Assembly (NCBI RefSeq): GCF_030816475.1
Contig: NZ_JAUSXF010000001.1
Span: 4,402,001-4,466,000, forward strand
DNA from: Arthrobacter pascens
GTDB taxonomy: Bacteria > Actinomycetota > Actinomycetes > Actinomycetales > Micrococcaceae
Direction of reading: 5' to 3'
Length of the DNA stretch: 64,000 nucleotides
Of the stretch, positions 30,323 through 40,029 are shown one piece after another (the first letter of the stretch is position 1; each line of letters begins with the position of its first letter). A program made the translations under genes and the position numbers. The notes under the pieces are model-generated. The model worked only from the letters and a program-made list of their open reading frames with translations, was not told the DNA's origin and did no database searches.

Positions 30323-32482
30323 CTAACCCTGCCGATACAGGCCGGCCTGTTCCACGAGTTCGGTCAGGTACGGGCGTTTGCCTTGGCGCAGTTCCAGTCC
30401 TTCGGGCAGCCCCTGGACGGACGGTACCGAATTGGCGATATCGATGGTGATCCTGCCGCCAGCCAGCGGGGCGTTGCTGATGTGCAGGTTGCCATAGGAC
30501 TCCGGGAGTACGGGATCCACCCATACGCCACCGAGGGAAACATGGGTGTCATACCGCATCAGGTTCGTTACCAGCCGGATGGGGGTGGTTGCTGCCCAGG
30601 CCTGCGGCGAGCAGGCCGTCGGATAGGGCACCGGCTCAGCGAACTGCTCCCGGCTGAACCCGCAGAACAGCTCAGGCAGCCGGCCGCCCGAGTAATCGGC
30701 AGCCTCCAGCAGGGCAGTGGAGATCCGTTGCGACTCGGCGATGAACCCGTAGCGCAGCAGGCCGCTGGCGATGAGCGCGTTGTCATGGGGCCAGACCGAG
30801 CCGTTGTGGTAGCTCGCCGGGTTGTAGGCGCCCATATCGCTGGCCAGCGTGCGCACGCCCCAGCCGCTGAACATCTCCGGGGACATGAGCCGCTCCACGA
30901 CCTGCGGCGCTTTGTCTTCGTCGATGAGGCCGTAGACCAGGCAGTGGCCCATGTTGGAAGCGCACGCATCAACCTGCCGCTTCCTGCCATCCAGGGCGAC
31001 GGCATAGTATCCGCGGTCCGGCATCCAGAACTCCTCGTTGAACCGCTTCTTCAACTGCGCCGCCCGGTCGGCGAAGTCGGTAGCCAAAGCCAGGTCGCCG
31101 GCGTCGTACGCCATCCAGGCGCGCGCGGTGTAAGCGGCGTAGACATACCCCTGCACTTCGCAGAGCGCGATCGGCCCTTCTGGCATCGTGCCGTCGGCGA
31201 AGTTGATCCCGTCCCAGGAGTCCTTCCAGCCCTGGTTGGCCAGCCCCTCGGGGTTGAGGCGCTCATACTCGACGAAACCGTCACCGTCCTTGTCACCGTA
31301 ATCACGGATCCAGTCCAGCGCCCGGTCCGCATGGGGCAGCAGTTCGGCGATGGTTTCCGCGAAAAATCCATAACGGCTGGCGGAGCCGAGCACCAGCACG
31401 AACATGGGCGTTGCATCGACGCTGCCGTAGTAGACCGGCTTCCCGCCCAGGGACAGGCCGCTGGAGACATCGAGCCTGACTTCGTGCAGGATCTTGCCCG
31501 GCTCCTCCTCACTCATCGGATCCACCACCCTCCCTTGGCGGTCCGCAAGGGTCTGCAACGTCCCCAGAGCGAGGGAAGGGTCCACCGGAAGCGCCATTTC
31601 CGATGCCAGAAGCGAGTCACGGCCGAATACGGTCATGAACCAGGGGGCTCCGGCGGCCACCACCACGCGGTCCGGGTGATTGGGATCCTCGATGCGCAGT
31701 GATCCGAGGTCGTCGTAGCTGCGCCGCAACGTCCGTTCAATGGAACGATTTTCCATATGCAGCACCGGAATCTTGGCCACCCACTCCTGCCGGCGCAAGT
31801 CGCGCGGGGACAAGCCGTCAGCGTCCGTATGAATGAACGACGGCGGAGGTGGACTCGTTGCGTGGGTGCGGGGTACCACGGTGAGGATGGTACTCCATTG
31901 GGTGTGGGCAGCAATCGACACCCGGTAGGTGATGGCTTCCCGCGTGACCTCGGCTCCGGGAGCCTGTATCAGGATCGTTTTGCTGACATCCTGCCAGGCG
32001 GCCTGGATCGTCAGCGAATCGCCGTCCACGTTGCGGGTTTCTTTCCACCGCCGCTGGATCCGCTCCTCTTTCACCTCGAAGACGTCCGCGAAATCCGCCT
32101 CCGCTGTCAGGGTGATCAAGCATTCGGCGCGCGTCGGGGAGTAATTGCGGACAGTGACCTGCTCCTGGATGCCGGCCCCGACTTCGCGCAGCCGCTCAAC
32201 TATTAGCGGGCTGTCCGCATACCCGTCAGTACGGGGAACGCGGCCGCCAAACAAGGCCCGGTACGGCTCCTTGATTTCCGCTGCCAGCGGCTCAAGGGCC
32301 TGGCCGTTGATGGTCAGGTTCCAGCCGGAGAGGATGCGTGTGTCCTGAACGAAGACACCGTGCGGATGCTCGGATTGGATGTCGCCGTTCGACAGGGAAA
32401 TGCAGAAGGAGGATCCCTCCACCAGGGTCACCGTCCCGGCCCCGAGCGGCCCGGCAACAGCGTCAGCATTCAATCCAGCCAT
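30323..32482 (-). CDS. Glycogen-debranching-like amylo-alpha-1,6-glucosidase family protein
   Basis: A 719-aa cytoplasmic protein. The N-terminal beta domain (residues ~18-210) has the GDE_N_bis pattern SFCISLSNGDIQSEHPHGVFVQDTR and YSPTRAECLITL. The C-terminal alpha/alpha barrel has AGAPWFMTVFGRDSLLAS, NPEGLANQGWKDSWDGI and SYHNGSVWPHDNALIASGL, where acidic catalytic residues are expected. Such proteins are annotated as amylo-alpha-1,6-glucosidases, though many act on other linkages. The ATG at 32482 has TTGGAGG upstream. It is divergent from the second sugar ABC operon. Confidence 0.87.
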   Translation of the reverse strand: MAGLNADAVAGPLGAGTVTLVEGSSFCISLSNGDIQSEHPHGVFVQDTRILSGWNLTINGQALEPLAAEIKEPYRALFGGRVPRTDGYADSPLIVERLREVGAGIQEQVTVRNYSPTRAECLITLTAEADFADVFEVKEERIQRRWKETRNVDGDSLTIQAAWQDVSKTILIQAPGAEVTREAITYRVSIAAHTQWSTILTVVPRTHATSPPPPSFIHTDADGLSPRDLRRQEWVAKIPVLHMENRSIERTLRRSYDDLGSLRIEDPNHPDRVVVAAGAPWFMTVFGRDSLLASEMALPVDPSLALGTLQTLADRQGRVVDPMSEEEPGKILHEVRLDVSSGLSLGGKPVYYGSVDATPMFVLVLGSASRYGFFAETIAELLPHADRALDWIRDYGDKDGDGFVEYERLNPEGLANQGWKDSWDGINFADGTMPEGPIALCEVQGYVYAAYTARAWMAYDAGDLALATDFADRAAQLKKRFNEEFWMPDRGYYAVALDGRKRQVDACASNMGHCLVYGLIDEDKAPQVVERLMSPEMFSGWGVRTLASDMGAYNPASYHNGSVWPHDNALIASGLLRYGFIAESQRISTALLEAADYSGGRLPELFCGFSREQFAEPVPYPTACSPQAWAATTPIRLVTNLMRYDTHVSLGGVWVDPVLPESYGNLHISNAPLAGGRITIDIANSVPSVQGLPEGLELRQGKRPYLTELVEQAGLYRQG

Positions 32483-32632
32483 CCCGGCCCTCCAACAAGA
32501 TTTTTACCCTGGCGCCACGGACAGTTGTTCCGCCGTAGCGCCGCCTCATTGTTCCCCATCGACGCTACGCCGGTCTGCCCGGAGGCGCCAGAGCAGACCT
32601 GCCAACCTTGTGTCCTGGGCCACTTCCGACTA

Positions 32633-32661
32633 TTGACAAGGGTTAGAATAAGCAATAGCGT
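32633..32661 (+). promoter_or_regulatory. Possible promoter of second sugar ABC operon
   Basis: TTGACA (32633-32638) is a consensus -35; TAGCGT 17 bases on is a weak -10. The AT-rich run TTAGAATAAG lies in the spacer. It is about 95 bases before the binding-protein start. The -10 is poor, so an activator or another start point is possible. Confidence 0.42.
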
Positions 32662-32756
32662 AAGGGCCGCCGGGCCGATCAACTCCTCGGGCCGAGCGTC
32701 CAGCTTCGATGGAAATCGTCGTCGGCAATGACTGCCGGCCATTTGAAGGGAATGCA

Positions 32757-34055
32757 ATGAAGCTTCTGGAAACCAACGTCTCCCGCCGCAACGTCCTGGC
32801 AGGACTCGGCGCCAGCGCCGTCGGAATCATCACCCTCACCGCATGTGGCGGTTCGAACAGCCCGTCCTCGTCATCAGCAGCCAAGGACTTTGTGATGACC
32901 GTGTGGGGCGGCGACCCGGACAAGGCGGCCTACCAGGCACGTCTGGATCTTGCGAAGGCAAAGTACCCGGACTACAACATCACCCTTCAGATCATTCCCA
33001 ACAAGGACTACGCGCAGAAGGTCCAGACCATGATCTCCGGCGGCACCGGACCGGACATCATGCAGGTCGCCGAGGACGCCAACGCCTACAGCTCCAAAAA
33101 CCAGCTGCTGCCGCTGGACGACTACATCTCCAAAGCATCCCTGGACCTGCCCGGAACGTTCGGGCCCGTGGCCGAAAACTGGAAGTACAAGGACAAGACC
33201 TACGCCGTTCCGGACCGCGCCGGCGCCATGATCCTGTATTACAACAAGGGCGAGTTCGACAAAAAGGGCCTTAAGGCACCCACCGCGGACTGGACGTGGG
33301 ACGATCTCCTGTCCACCGCCAAGGAGCTGACCGGTAACGGTGTCTTCGGCTACGGCGGCACTGAATGGTGGCCAATCTGGATGTCCTTCGCCTATCAGAA
33401 CGGCGGCCAGGTCATTGATGCCTCGACCGGCAAGCCCTCGGTGAACAGCCCCGAGGTCATCGAAGCCCTGCAGTTCTGCCAGGACCTGATCTTCAAGCAC
33501 AAGGTGGTGCCGTCCAAGGTTGACTACGCGAACATGGGAGCGGGCGTGGGCGGCGACGCTGCCTTCGCGTCGGGCAAGGTCATGATGAACAGCACCGGTT
33601 TCTGGAACATCGGAAGCCTCGCCAAGCAGGACAAGATCACCTGGGATGTGGCCCCCATCTGGCGGGGCAAGGACAAGGCGATCTCTGCCTTCGGGTCCGG
33701 CCTGGCCATCTCGCGGAGCAGCAAGAACCCTGCCGATGCCTTCAAGATCATCCAGTTCATGACCTCGGCCGAAGGCCAGCAGCCTATCCTCCAGCTGGGC
33801 CAGGACGTACCGGCCCGCCAGGACCTGCAGAAAAGCCAGGACTTCCTCAAGCCGTCCTGGCTCAAGGGGGACGTGAACATGCAGGTCTTCCCGGACTCGA
33901 CGCCGTCGATCTTCAAGCCGCCCTTCATCCCCGAGTGGAACGAGATGCAGAAGGCCATCACTGATGCCATGGCCGACTTCTGGCTCGGCAAGTCCGATGC
34001 GAAGGCTACTGCCGCCGATCTTCAGAAGCGCCTCGACTCAATCGTCAAGGCCTAG
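32757..34055 (+). CDS. Sugar ABC transporter substrate-binding lipoprotein, Tat-type signal
   Basis: A 432-aa family 1 binding protein. The N-terminus SRRNVLAGLGASAVGIITLTACGG combines a twin-arginine motif with a lipobox (LTAC), so export is probably by Tat before lipid anchoring. The mature protein starts with a Ser-rich linker and VMTVWGGDPDKAAYQARL. It continues TGPDIMQVAEDANAYSS and the ligand-region AVPDRAGAMILYYNKGEF. ATG at 32757 has GAAGGGA upstream. It leads a cluster with two permeases and a GH35 gene. Confidence 0.92.
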   Translation: MKLLETNVSRRNVLAGLGASAVGIITLTACGGSNSPSSSSAAKDFVMTVWGGDPDKAAYQARLDLAKAKYPDYNITLQIIPNKDYAQKVQTMISGGTGPDIMQVAEDANAYSSKNQLLPLDDYISKASLDLPGTFGPVAENWKYKDKTYAVPDRAGAMILYYNKGEFDKKGLKAPTADWTWDDLLSTAKELTGNGVFGYGGTEWWPIWMSFAYQNGGQVIDASTGKPSVNSPEVIEALQFCQDLIFKHKVVPSKVDYANMGAGVGGDAAFASGKVMMNSTGFWNIGSLAKQDKITWDVAPIWRGKDKAISAFGSGLAISRSSKNPADAFKIIQFMTSAEGQQPILQLGQDVPARQDLQKSQDFLKPSWLKGDVNMQVFPDSTPSIFKPPFIPEWNEMQKAITDAMADFWLGKSDAKATAADLQKRLDSIVKA

Positions 34056-34072
34056 GAAGCCCGGGACCCGTC

Positions 34073-35059
34073 ATGACATCCGTTCAGCAGAAAGCCCCGG
34101 TTCCGGCCCCGTCGCCGGACCGGGGGCCAATCCCGCCGGCCACCCGGCCCGTACTCAAGGCACGGCCCAGCGCCATGCGCCGCAAGGAGGCCCGCTTCTT
34201 CTGGCTGTTTATCTCGCCGTGGATCATCGGGTTTGTGGTCTTCCTCCTCGGGCCCATGCTCGCATCCGTCTACCTGTCGTTCACCGACTGGGATTCCTTC
34301 ACGGATCCCAACTGGGTGGGCGTTGCCAATTACGTCCGGCTGCTCACTGAGGATGACGTGTTCCACAAATCCCTGTGGAACACCTTCTATTTCGCCTTCT
34401 TCTCGGTCCCGCTCGGCATGGCAATCGCGCTCTGGCTCGCAGCGCTGCTGAACAAGAAGATGCGGGCACGCAAGATCTTCCGCACCCTGGTCTACTTGCC
34501 GCACCTGGTTCCCATCGTGGCCGTCGCCCTGATCTTCCAGATGATCCTGGCGCCGGATGCGGGCCCCCTGAACCGGGTCCTGGCCGTGTTCGGAATCGAC
34601 GGTCCGGCCTGGCTCTTCGATTCCGACTGGGTCAAGCCGGCCATCATCCTGCTCTCACTCTGGCAGGCCGGCGGCTCCACGGTCCTGCTGCTGGCGGGCA
34701 TGAAGGGCATCCCGCAGGAGTTCTATGAGGCCGCCGAGATCGACGGCGCCTCGTCGGTCCGCCAGTTCTGGAGCATCACGTTCCCGCAGCTGACGCCCAT
34801 CATCTTCTTCAACCTCATCATGGGCATCATCGGCGCCTTCCAGGTCTTCGCCCAGGTGTACATCCTCACCCAGGGCGGTCCGGACAACGCGAGCCAGATG
34901 GTGGTTCCGCTGCTCTTCAACGAGGCCTTCAGGAATTACCACATGGGTTACGCCTCGGCGATCTCCTGGCTCCTGTTCCTCATCGTCATGGCGCTGACCG
35001 TCGTCGCCTTTGTCACGTCGCGCAAATGGGTCTTCTACGAAACCGAGGTCAAGAACTGA
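34073..35059 (+). CDS. Carbohydrate ABC transporter permease, MalF type (second system)
   Basis: A 328-aa permease with a ~40-residue Pro-rich cytoplasmic N-terminus and six membrane segments (first: FFWLFISPWIIGFVVFLLGP). The EAA loop is EAAEIDGASSVRQFWSITFPQLTP. Its stop shares one base with the start of the next gene. As with the first system, there is no dedicated ATPase nearby. Confidence 0.92.
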   Translation: MTSVQQKAPVPAPSPDRGPIPPATRPVLKARPSAMRRKEARFFWLFISPWIIGFVVFLLGPMLASVYLSFTDWDSFTDPNWVGVANYVRLLTEDDVFHKSLWNTFYFAFFSVPLGMAIALWLAALLNKKMRARKIFRTLVYLPHLVPIVAVALIFQMILAPDAGPLNRVLAVFGIDGPAWLFDSDWVKPAIILLSLWQAGGSTVLLLAGMKGIPQEFYEAAEIDGASSVRQFWSITFPQLTPIIFFNLIMGIIGAFQVFAQVYILTQGGPDNASQMVVPLLFNEAFRNYHMGYASAISWLLFLIVMALTVVAFVTSRKWVFYETEVKN

Positions 35060-35913
35060 TGGCCGAACTCAAGGTCTACAAGAGCACCGCATTCACCTAT
35101 GCGGGGCTGCTGATCGCATCCTCCGTCTTCTTCGCCCCGCTGGTCTTCGTGGTCTCCATCGCGCTGAGCAGTGACCAGACCGTCAGTACGGGAAGTTTTT
35201 CGCTCATCCCCACCGAATTCCGCTGGGACAATTTCGTCCGGATCTTCCAGACGCAGCAGCCGGTGGGCAACTTCGTCCTGAACTCGGTCATCATCTCGGT
35301 GCTCTCGGCAGTGGGGCAGGTCTTTTCCTCGGCGCTGGTGGGCTACGCCTTCGCACGGTTGAGGGCGAGGGGCAAGAACATCACGTTCATGATCGTGCTG
35401 GCCACCATGATGATCCCGGCCCAGATCACCATGATTCCGCAGTTCATCCTGTTCAAGGAGCTGGGATGGATCAACACCTTCCTGCCGCTGATCATCCCCA
35501 ATTTCTTCGGCAACGCATACAACATCTTCCTGATCCGCCAGTTCGTCACGCGGCTGCCGCTGGAAATGGACGAGGCCGCCATGGTTGACGGGCTGGGCTA
35601 CTTCGGGATCTTCCGCAGGATCGTCCTGCCCATGATGACGCCGGTGCTGATCGCCATCGCCATCTTCACCCTGACGTGGACCTGGGGCGACTTCATGGGC
35701 CCGCTGATCTACCTCAACGAGGACACCAAGATGCCGCTGGCGCTCGGCGTGCAACTGCTGACCAGCACCAGCCAGGAACTTCAGACGCCGCCATGGAACC
35801 TGGTCATGGTGGGCACCGTGTTCCTGTCCCTGCCGATGATCATCATCTACTACTTCGGCCAGAAGTACATGTACGAAATGAACCTCTCAACGGGCAGCGC
35901 AGGTGTGAAGTAA
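35059..35913 (+). CDS. Carbohydrate ABC transporter permease, MalG type (second system)
   Basis: A 284-aa permease coupled to the MalF-type gene (TGATG). Six membrane segments are visible, and the EAA loop reads DEAAMVDGLGYFGIFRRIVLPMMTP. The protein ends at the canonical position after YYFGQKYMYEMN. The GH35 gene starts two bases after its stop, so import and intracellular hydrolysis are co-expressed. Confidence 0.92.
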   Translation: MAELKVYKSTAFTYAGLLIASSVFFAPLVFVVSIALSSDQTVSTGSFSLIPTEFRWDNFVRIFQTQQPVGNFVLNSVIISVLSAVGQVFSSALVGYAFARLRARGKNITFMIVLATMMIPAQITMIPQFILFKELGWINTFLPLIIPNFFGNAYNIFLIRQFVTRLPLEMDEAAMVDGLGYFGIFRRIVLPMMTPVLIAIAIFTLTWTWGDFMGPLIYLNEDTKMPLALGVQLLTSTSQELQTPPWNLVMVGTVFLSLPMIIIYYFGQKYMYEMNLSTGSAGVK

Positions 35914-35915
35914 CA

Positions 35916-38642
35916 ATGGAATTCCCTTCAGGCGGTTCTGTTTCGCTCGACGGCGGCCGGCTGGTGATCGACGGCGAAGCCCGGCTCCTGCTGTGTTCGT
36001 CGCTGTTCTACTTCCGGCTTCCCCCGGAGCAATGGCAGGACCGCCTGAAGCAGGTCCGGGAATCCGGCTACCACGCCGTGGACGTCTACATTCCGTGGAA
36101 CTTCCACGAGACGCGGCCCGGAACGTACGACTTCTCGGGCCGCCGCGACGTCGCGCATTTCCTGGACCTCGCGGCGGCCGAAGGCCTGCACGTGATGGCC
36201 CGTCCGGGTCCATATATCTGTTCAGAGGTGGACGGCGGCGGCCTGCCCGCCTGGCTGGGCCTGGATCCGGAGCTCAAGGTACGGCAGAACGAACCGCGCT
36301 ACCTTGACCAGGCGATCTCCTGGTACCGGACGGTGCTGCCGATCCTCGCCGCCCGCCAGCACGGCCGGGGCGGGAGCATCATCCTGCTGCAGATCGAGAA
36401 TGAACTCGACTTCTTCGACTGCCTGGACCGGCCCGGTTACATGCAGGCGCTCGCTGATGCGGCAACCCGGGCGGGCATCAGCGTCCCGGTCATTGCCTGC
36501 GCCGGCCAGGGAGACCTTGCGGGTGCAACCGGCGGAGTGCCGGGCGTGGTGCCTGCAGCCAACTTCTATCCAGATGATTCTTCGCCTGACGTTGAGGCTG
36601 AGGTACTCGCCTACCAGCGTGAACTGGCGGCTCGGGGTATCCCGCTGCTTGTGACCGAGACCAACAGGCTGCACCTGACGCTCCGCCGCGAGCTGCTCGC
36701 CGGCGCCCGGCTCCTTGCCCCGTACCTGCAGAGTTCCGGCTGGAACTTCGGACTGAACCCCTCCACCGGCAACTGGGGGAACCCAGGAAACTTCATGACC
36801 CACAGCTACGACTTCGGCGGCTATGTATCGGTGGACGGCGCCACGCGGCCGGAGTACTTCGAGGGCCGCAAACTCGCTGCCGTCGTCGGCGCCCTGGGAG
36901 CCCGGCTGGCATCGGCCGTTCCGGTCCTGGACGCGCCGCTGGAGCTGCTGCCAGATTTCGCCAGCTCCTCGGTCCGCCCCGTGCTTGCCCTCTCCGGCGG
37001 CGGCTATTTGGCCGGCCTGCCGAACCTCGGCGGGCAGGCCGGTACCCTCCAGCTCAAGACAGGCGGCGGTGCCTTCGCCGCTATTACGGTTCCGCCGGGC
37101 AAATGCCCGCTGCTGGTGGCCGGCCTGCCGCTGCAGGACTGGGGGGTGCCCGGCGTTCTGGAGCTCGCCACGGCGGAACTGCGCGCAGTCACGCGCACGG
37201 CCTCCGCGCTCGAACTGGCGTTTGCCGACACGCCCGGCGCTGTGCTGGTGGTCGGCTCAGACAGGATTCCGGAAGTCCGGGCGGGGCAGGCTGAGTTCCG
37301 CGGCCACCTGCTGGTCGCCGAGCTGTCGGCAGGTCCCGGTCAGGTGGTGTTCGACGACGGTACCCGGCTTTCGTGGGTGACGCATACCGACGTGGAGGCA
37401 CTATCAGCGGAATCCGCAGGAGACGCTGCAGCAAACTCTGCAGAAAACCGGGAGCGTTGGGGCGGAAGCTCTCCCGCCACCGTCGTGCTTTCCCGTTCGG
37501 CGGCATCACCGGCCCGGCTCTTCGCAGACGTACCGGCAACCCGGCACCCGGACGCCCCGGCCCTGGAAGCGCTCGGCGTATATGCCGGCCGGGGCAGGTA
37601 CCAGGCAGCGGTGCCGGCAGGCTGCAAACAGCTCCTGATCGACGGGGCAGCGGACATCCTGGCGGTGTCCTTCCGTCCCGGAGCCGGGAATCCGGTACCC
37701 CTAGGTACCCTGACCCCGTTTGGCGCCGCCGCCGTCGTCGGGCTTCCTGCAGCGGAGGGTGGGGAACTCACTGCCGACGTCGAGATCTGGGGCCACTCCA
37801 ACTTTGGCGACGCCCGGCTTCCTGCCCTTTCCCTCGGTGCGCTCCGCGGCACTGGAACGGTCCTGGCGGTGACAGGCTCGGTCGATGTGTCAGGTCTCTG
37901 GCGAGTCCACGGCCGCGGGCAGTGGGCTGAGCCGGGCCGGGCGATCCGCCCGTTCGGTGGCTGGAGCAGCTCACGGCTGGGGGTAGGCATCGAATACCGG
38001 AAGACGCTTCCGGCGCCCGCAACCGGGGAGGAGGGCTACCTGCATTTTGACGGTCTGGCGTCGCCCGTTTCCGTGAGGGTCGGGGATCTGGTGCCCGTGA
38101 TGGTTGTCCCGGAGAACCCGTTCCTGCGGCTGCCCCGTCAGGCCGACAGCTGGGACATCGCCGTGTCCTTTCCGCATGACCCGTCCCACGGCCCCGGCGC
38201 CGTCACGCTCCATTCAGGCGTTCTGCTCCAGGACTGGACCGTCCAGGCGCTGCCGCAGGACACGCTCGATGAGCTTGCGCGGAACGCGGGAAGCCCGGCC
38301 GCCGGTACGGAAGCGCCTCTTCCTGTAGAGGTCGCCGCCGGCGAGGCACGCTGGCTGAATCCGGACGTGGCTGGTCTTGAGGACGGCAGCGGCTACTTTC
38401 TCAGGGCCTCGGGCTCCGGGCTGATGCTCAGCGCCTGGCTGGATGGAACCAGGCTCGGCCGGGTAATGCTCGGGATGAACGACGATGACGGAACTCCGCA
38501 GATGCGCGGCGGGGACCCGGGTGTGATCTGGCTCCCTGCGCCTATGATGAAACCGCAGGCCAGACTCACGCTCTTGCTGGAAAACCGCGGGATGTCGGCA
38601 GGCAGGCTTGAATCCCTGCTGTGCGAGCGTGCGCACAGCTGA
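35916..38642 (+). CDS. GH35-like beta-galactosidase, large form
   Basis: A 908-aa protein with no signal peptide. The N-terminal TIM barrel (about residues 1-330) matches GH35: LFYFRLPPEQWQDRLKQVRESG, YIPWNFHETRPGTYDFSG, ARPGPYICSEVDGGGLPAW. The acid/base Glu is in LLQIENELDFFD; the nucleophile Glu is likely in LLVTETNRL, where the usual GH35 motif (CxEFW) is not kept. About 550 further residues form beta-rich domains. It probably splits beta-galactosides imported by the adjacent ABC system. The atypical nucleophile region may mean a different sugar preference. Confidence 0.85.
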   Translation: MEFPSGGSVSLDGGRLVIDGEARLLLCSSLFYFRLPPEQWQDRLKQVRESGYHAVDVYIPWNFHETRPGTYDFSGRRDVAHFLDLAAAEGLHVMARPGPYICSEVDGGGLPAWLGLDPELKVRQNEPRYLDQAISWYRTVLPILAARQHGRGGSIILLQIENELDFFDCLDRPGYMQALADAATRAGISVPVIACAGQGDLAGATGGVPGVVPAANFYPDDSSPDVEAEVLAYQRELAARGIPLLVTETNRLHLTLRRELLAGARLLAPYLQSSGWNFGLNPSTGNWGNPGNFMTHSYDFGGYVSVDGATRPEYFEGRKLAAVVGALGARLASAVPVLDAPLELLPDFASSSVRPVLALSGGGYLAGLPNLGGQAGTLQLKTGGGAFAAITVPPGKCPLLVAGLPLQDWGVPGVLELATAELRAVTRTASALELAFADTPGAVLVVGSDRIPEVRAGQAEFRGHLLVAELSAGPGQVVFDDGTRLSWVTHTDVEALSAESAGDAAANSAENRERWGGSSPATVVLSRSAASPARLFADVPATRHPDAPALEALGVYAGRGRYQAAVPAGCKQLLIDGAADILAVSFRPGAGNPVPLGTLTPFGAAAVVGLPAAEGGELTADVEIWGHSNFGDARLPALSLGALRGTGTVLAVTGSVDVSGLWRVHGRGQWAEPGRAIRPFGGWSSSRLGVGIEYRKTLPAPATGEEGYLHFDGLASPVSVRVGDLVPVMVVPENPFLRLPRQADSWDIAVSFPHDPSHGPGAVTLHSGVLLQDWTVQALPQDTLDELARNAGSPAAGTEAPLPVEVAAGEARWLNPDVAGLEDGSGYFLRASGSGLMLSAWLDGTRLGRVMLGMNDDDGTPQMRGGDPGVIWLPAPMMKPQARLTLLLENRGMSAGRLESLLCERAHS

Positions 38643-38667
38643 CACTGACTGAACGTAGAAGCAGACC

Positions 38668-39942
38668 ATGCCGAAGAGAACGTCCAAGGACATCCGCAAC
38701 GAAAGCCGCTTCGCCCTGCTCCGCGGCCTCTATTCGCTTGGTACGGCGACCCGCCAGGAGCTGGCGGCCACGACGGGCCTCAGCTTCGCCACCATCTCCA
38801 ACATCGTTGGCGAACTGGTAGAAGTGGGTGTTCTGGTGGAAGCCGGGAGGGAAGACTCCGGCGGAGGCCGGCCGGTGACCCGGCTGAAAATCTCCCCGGA
38901 GCGCGGCGCGCTGGTTGGCGTGGACATCGCGGAAACCTACATCCACGTCGACGTCTACGACCTTGCGCTGGGAGTGATCGGCCAGGCCGAAAGCGAACTC
39001 GCCATTGAGGAAAACGAGCCCGCGGCACTGGTCCGCCGGGTTGCCGGCGTCATCGACGAAGCTGCATCCGGGGCCGGCATGCCCAGGAGCAGGCTCCTCC
39101 GCGCCGGTGTCAGCCTGCCCGGCCAGGTGGATCCGCAGCGGGGCGTCTCCGTCTTTGCGCCCAATTGGGACTGGCATGAAGTACACATCCAGGCGCTTCT
39201 GTCCGAGGCGATCGGCCTGCCGGTGGACGTGGACAACCCGCTGCGGGCCATCGCCCTCTCGGAGCTCTGGTTCGGGGCGGGCCGCCTCGTCAACAACGTG
39301 GCCACTGTCAACCTCGGCACCGGCGTGGGCGCAGGGCTCGCCATCGACGGCGAGCTGGTCAGGGGAGCCAGCAACACTGCCGGCGAATGGGGCCACACCA
39401 CCCTGGTCTTCGACGGGCGCCTGTGCCGCTGCGGCCGGCACGGCTGCGTGGAAGCCTACCTTGGGGTCCCCGGGCTGCAGCAGACCATGGCCGAGATCAA
39501 CGCCGGCCACGATCTGCTCACCGGCGACCGCCAGCGCGAGTTTGTTTCAGATGTGGCCAAGGGACTGTCCGACGGCGACCCCGACTGTGTGAAACTCCTC
39601 GAGGTCACCGGCCGCTACTTCGCCGCAGCCCTGGGAAACCTGATCAACTTCATCAACCCCGACCATGTGAGCGTCCTCGGCTGGACGGCCGGGATTATCG
39701 GTCCGGAGCTTCTGAAGGTCACCGAAAAATACCTGCCCCGGGAAGTACTGCCGAGCGCCGGCAGCGCAGTCCGGCTCGGGCTGTCCACTGTCGTCGGAAA
39801 CTCCGTGACCCTGGGCATGGCCACCCTGGCCCTGGAGGGCTTCCTGGAGCAAGTGGGAGTGCCAAGCCGGGGCCCGGCTGCGCGCACCGCGGCGGCAAAA
39901 CGTGCTGGTGTCGTCCCTGCAAACCAGGCGGCGGGCACTTAA
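38668..39942 (+). CDS. ROK-family transcriptional regulator
   Basis: A 424-aa NagC/XylR-type regulator. Residues ~8-70 are a winged helix (RNESRFALLRGLYSLGTATRQELAATTGLS). The ROK sugar-kinase-like domain follows, with LVGVDIAETYIHVDVYDL as the phosphate-loop remnant and GEWGHTTLVFDGRLCRCGRHGCVEAY, the ROK zinc motif CxCGxxGCxE. It lies between two GH35 genes and probably controls them and the second ABC system in response to a monosaccharide. The start is ATG at 38668, 25 bases after the first GH35 gene. Confidence 0.92.
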   Translation: MPKRTSKDIRNESRFALLRGLYSLGTATRQELAATTGLSFATISNIVGELVEVGVLVEAGREDSGGGRPVTRLKISPERGALVGVDIAETYIHVDVYDLALGVIGQAESELAIEENEPAALVRRVAGVIDEAASGAGMPRSRLLRAGVSLPGQVDPQRGVSVFAPNWDWHEVHIQALLSEAIGLPVDVDNPLRAIALSELWFGAGRLVNNVATVNLGTGVGAGLAIDGELVRGASNTAGEWGHTTLVFDGRLCRCGRHGCVEAYLGVPGLQQTMAEINAGHDLLTGDRQREFVSDVAKGLSDGDPDCVKLLEVTGRYFAAALGNLINFINPDHVSVLGWTAGIIGPELLKVTEKYLPREVLPSAGSAVRLGLSTVVGNSVTLGMATLALEGFLEQVGVPSRGPAARTAAAKRAGVVPANQAAGT

Positions 39943-40029
39943 TAGAGGCTGTCCTTCCGCTTCCATTTGCGGTCATGGGCAGTTATTCTAATGCTTGAAA
40001 TAAGTAGTGAATTAATCGGGGAGACAGCA

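Noticed and set aside
30383..31702. 439-codon plus-strand frame opposite the debranching-like gene
   Set aside because: Antisense shadow: composition and lack of motifs do not support a protein.
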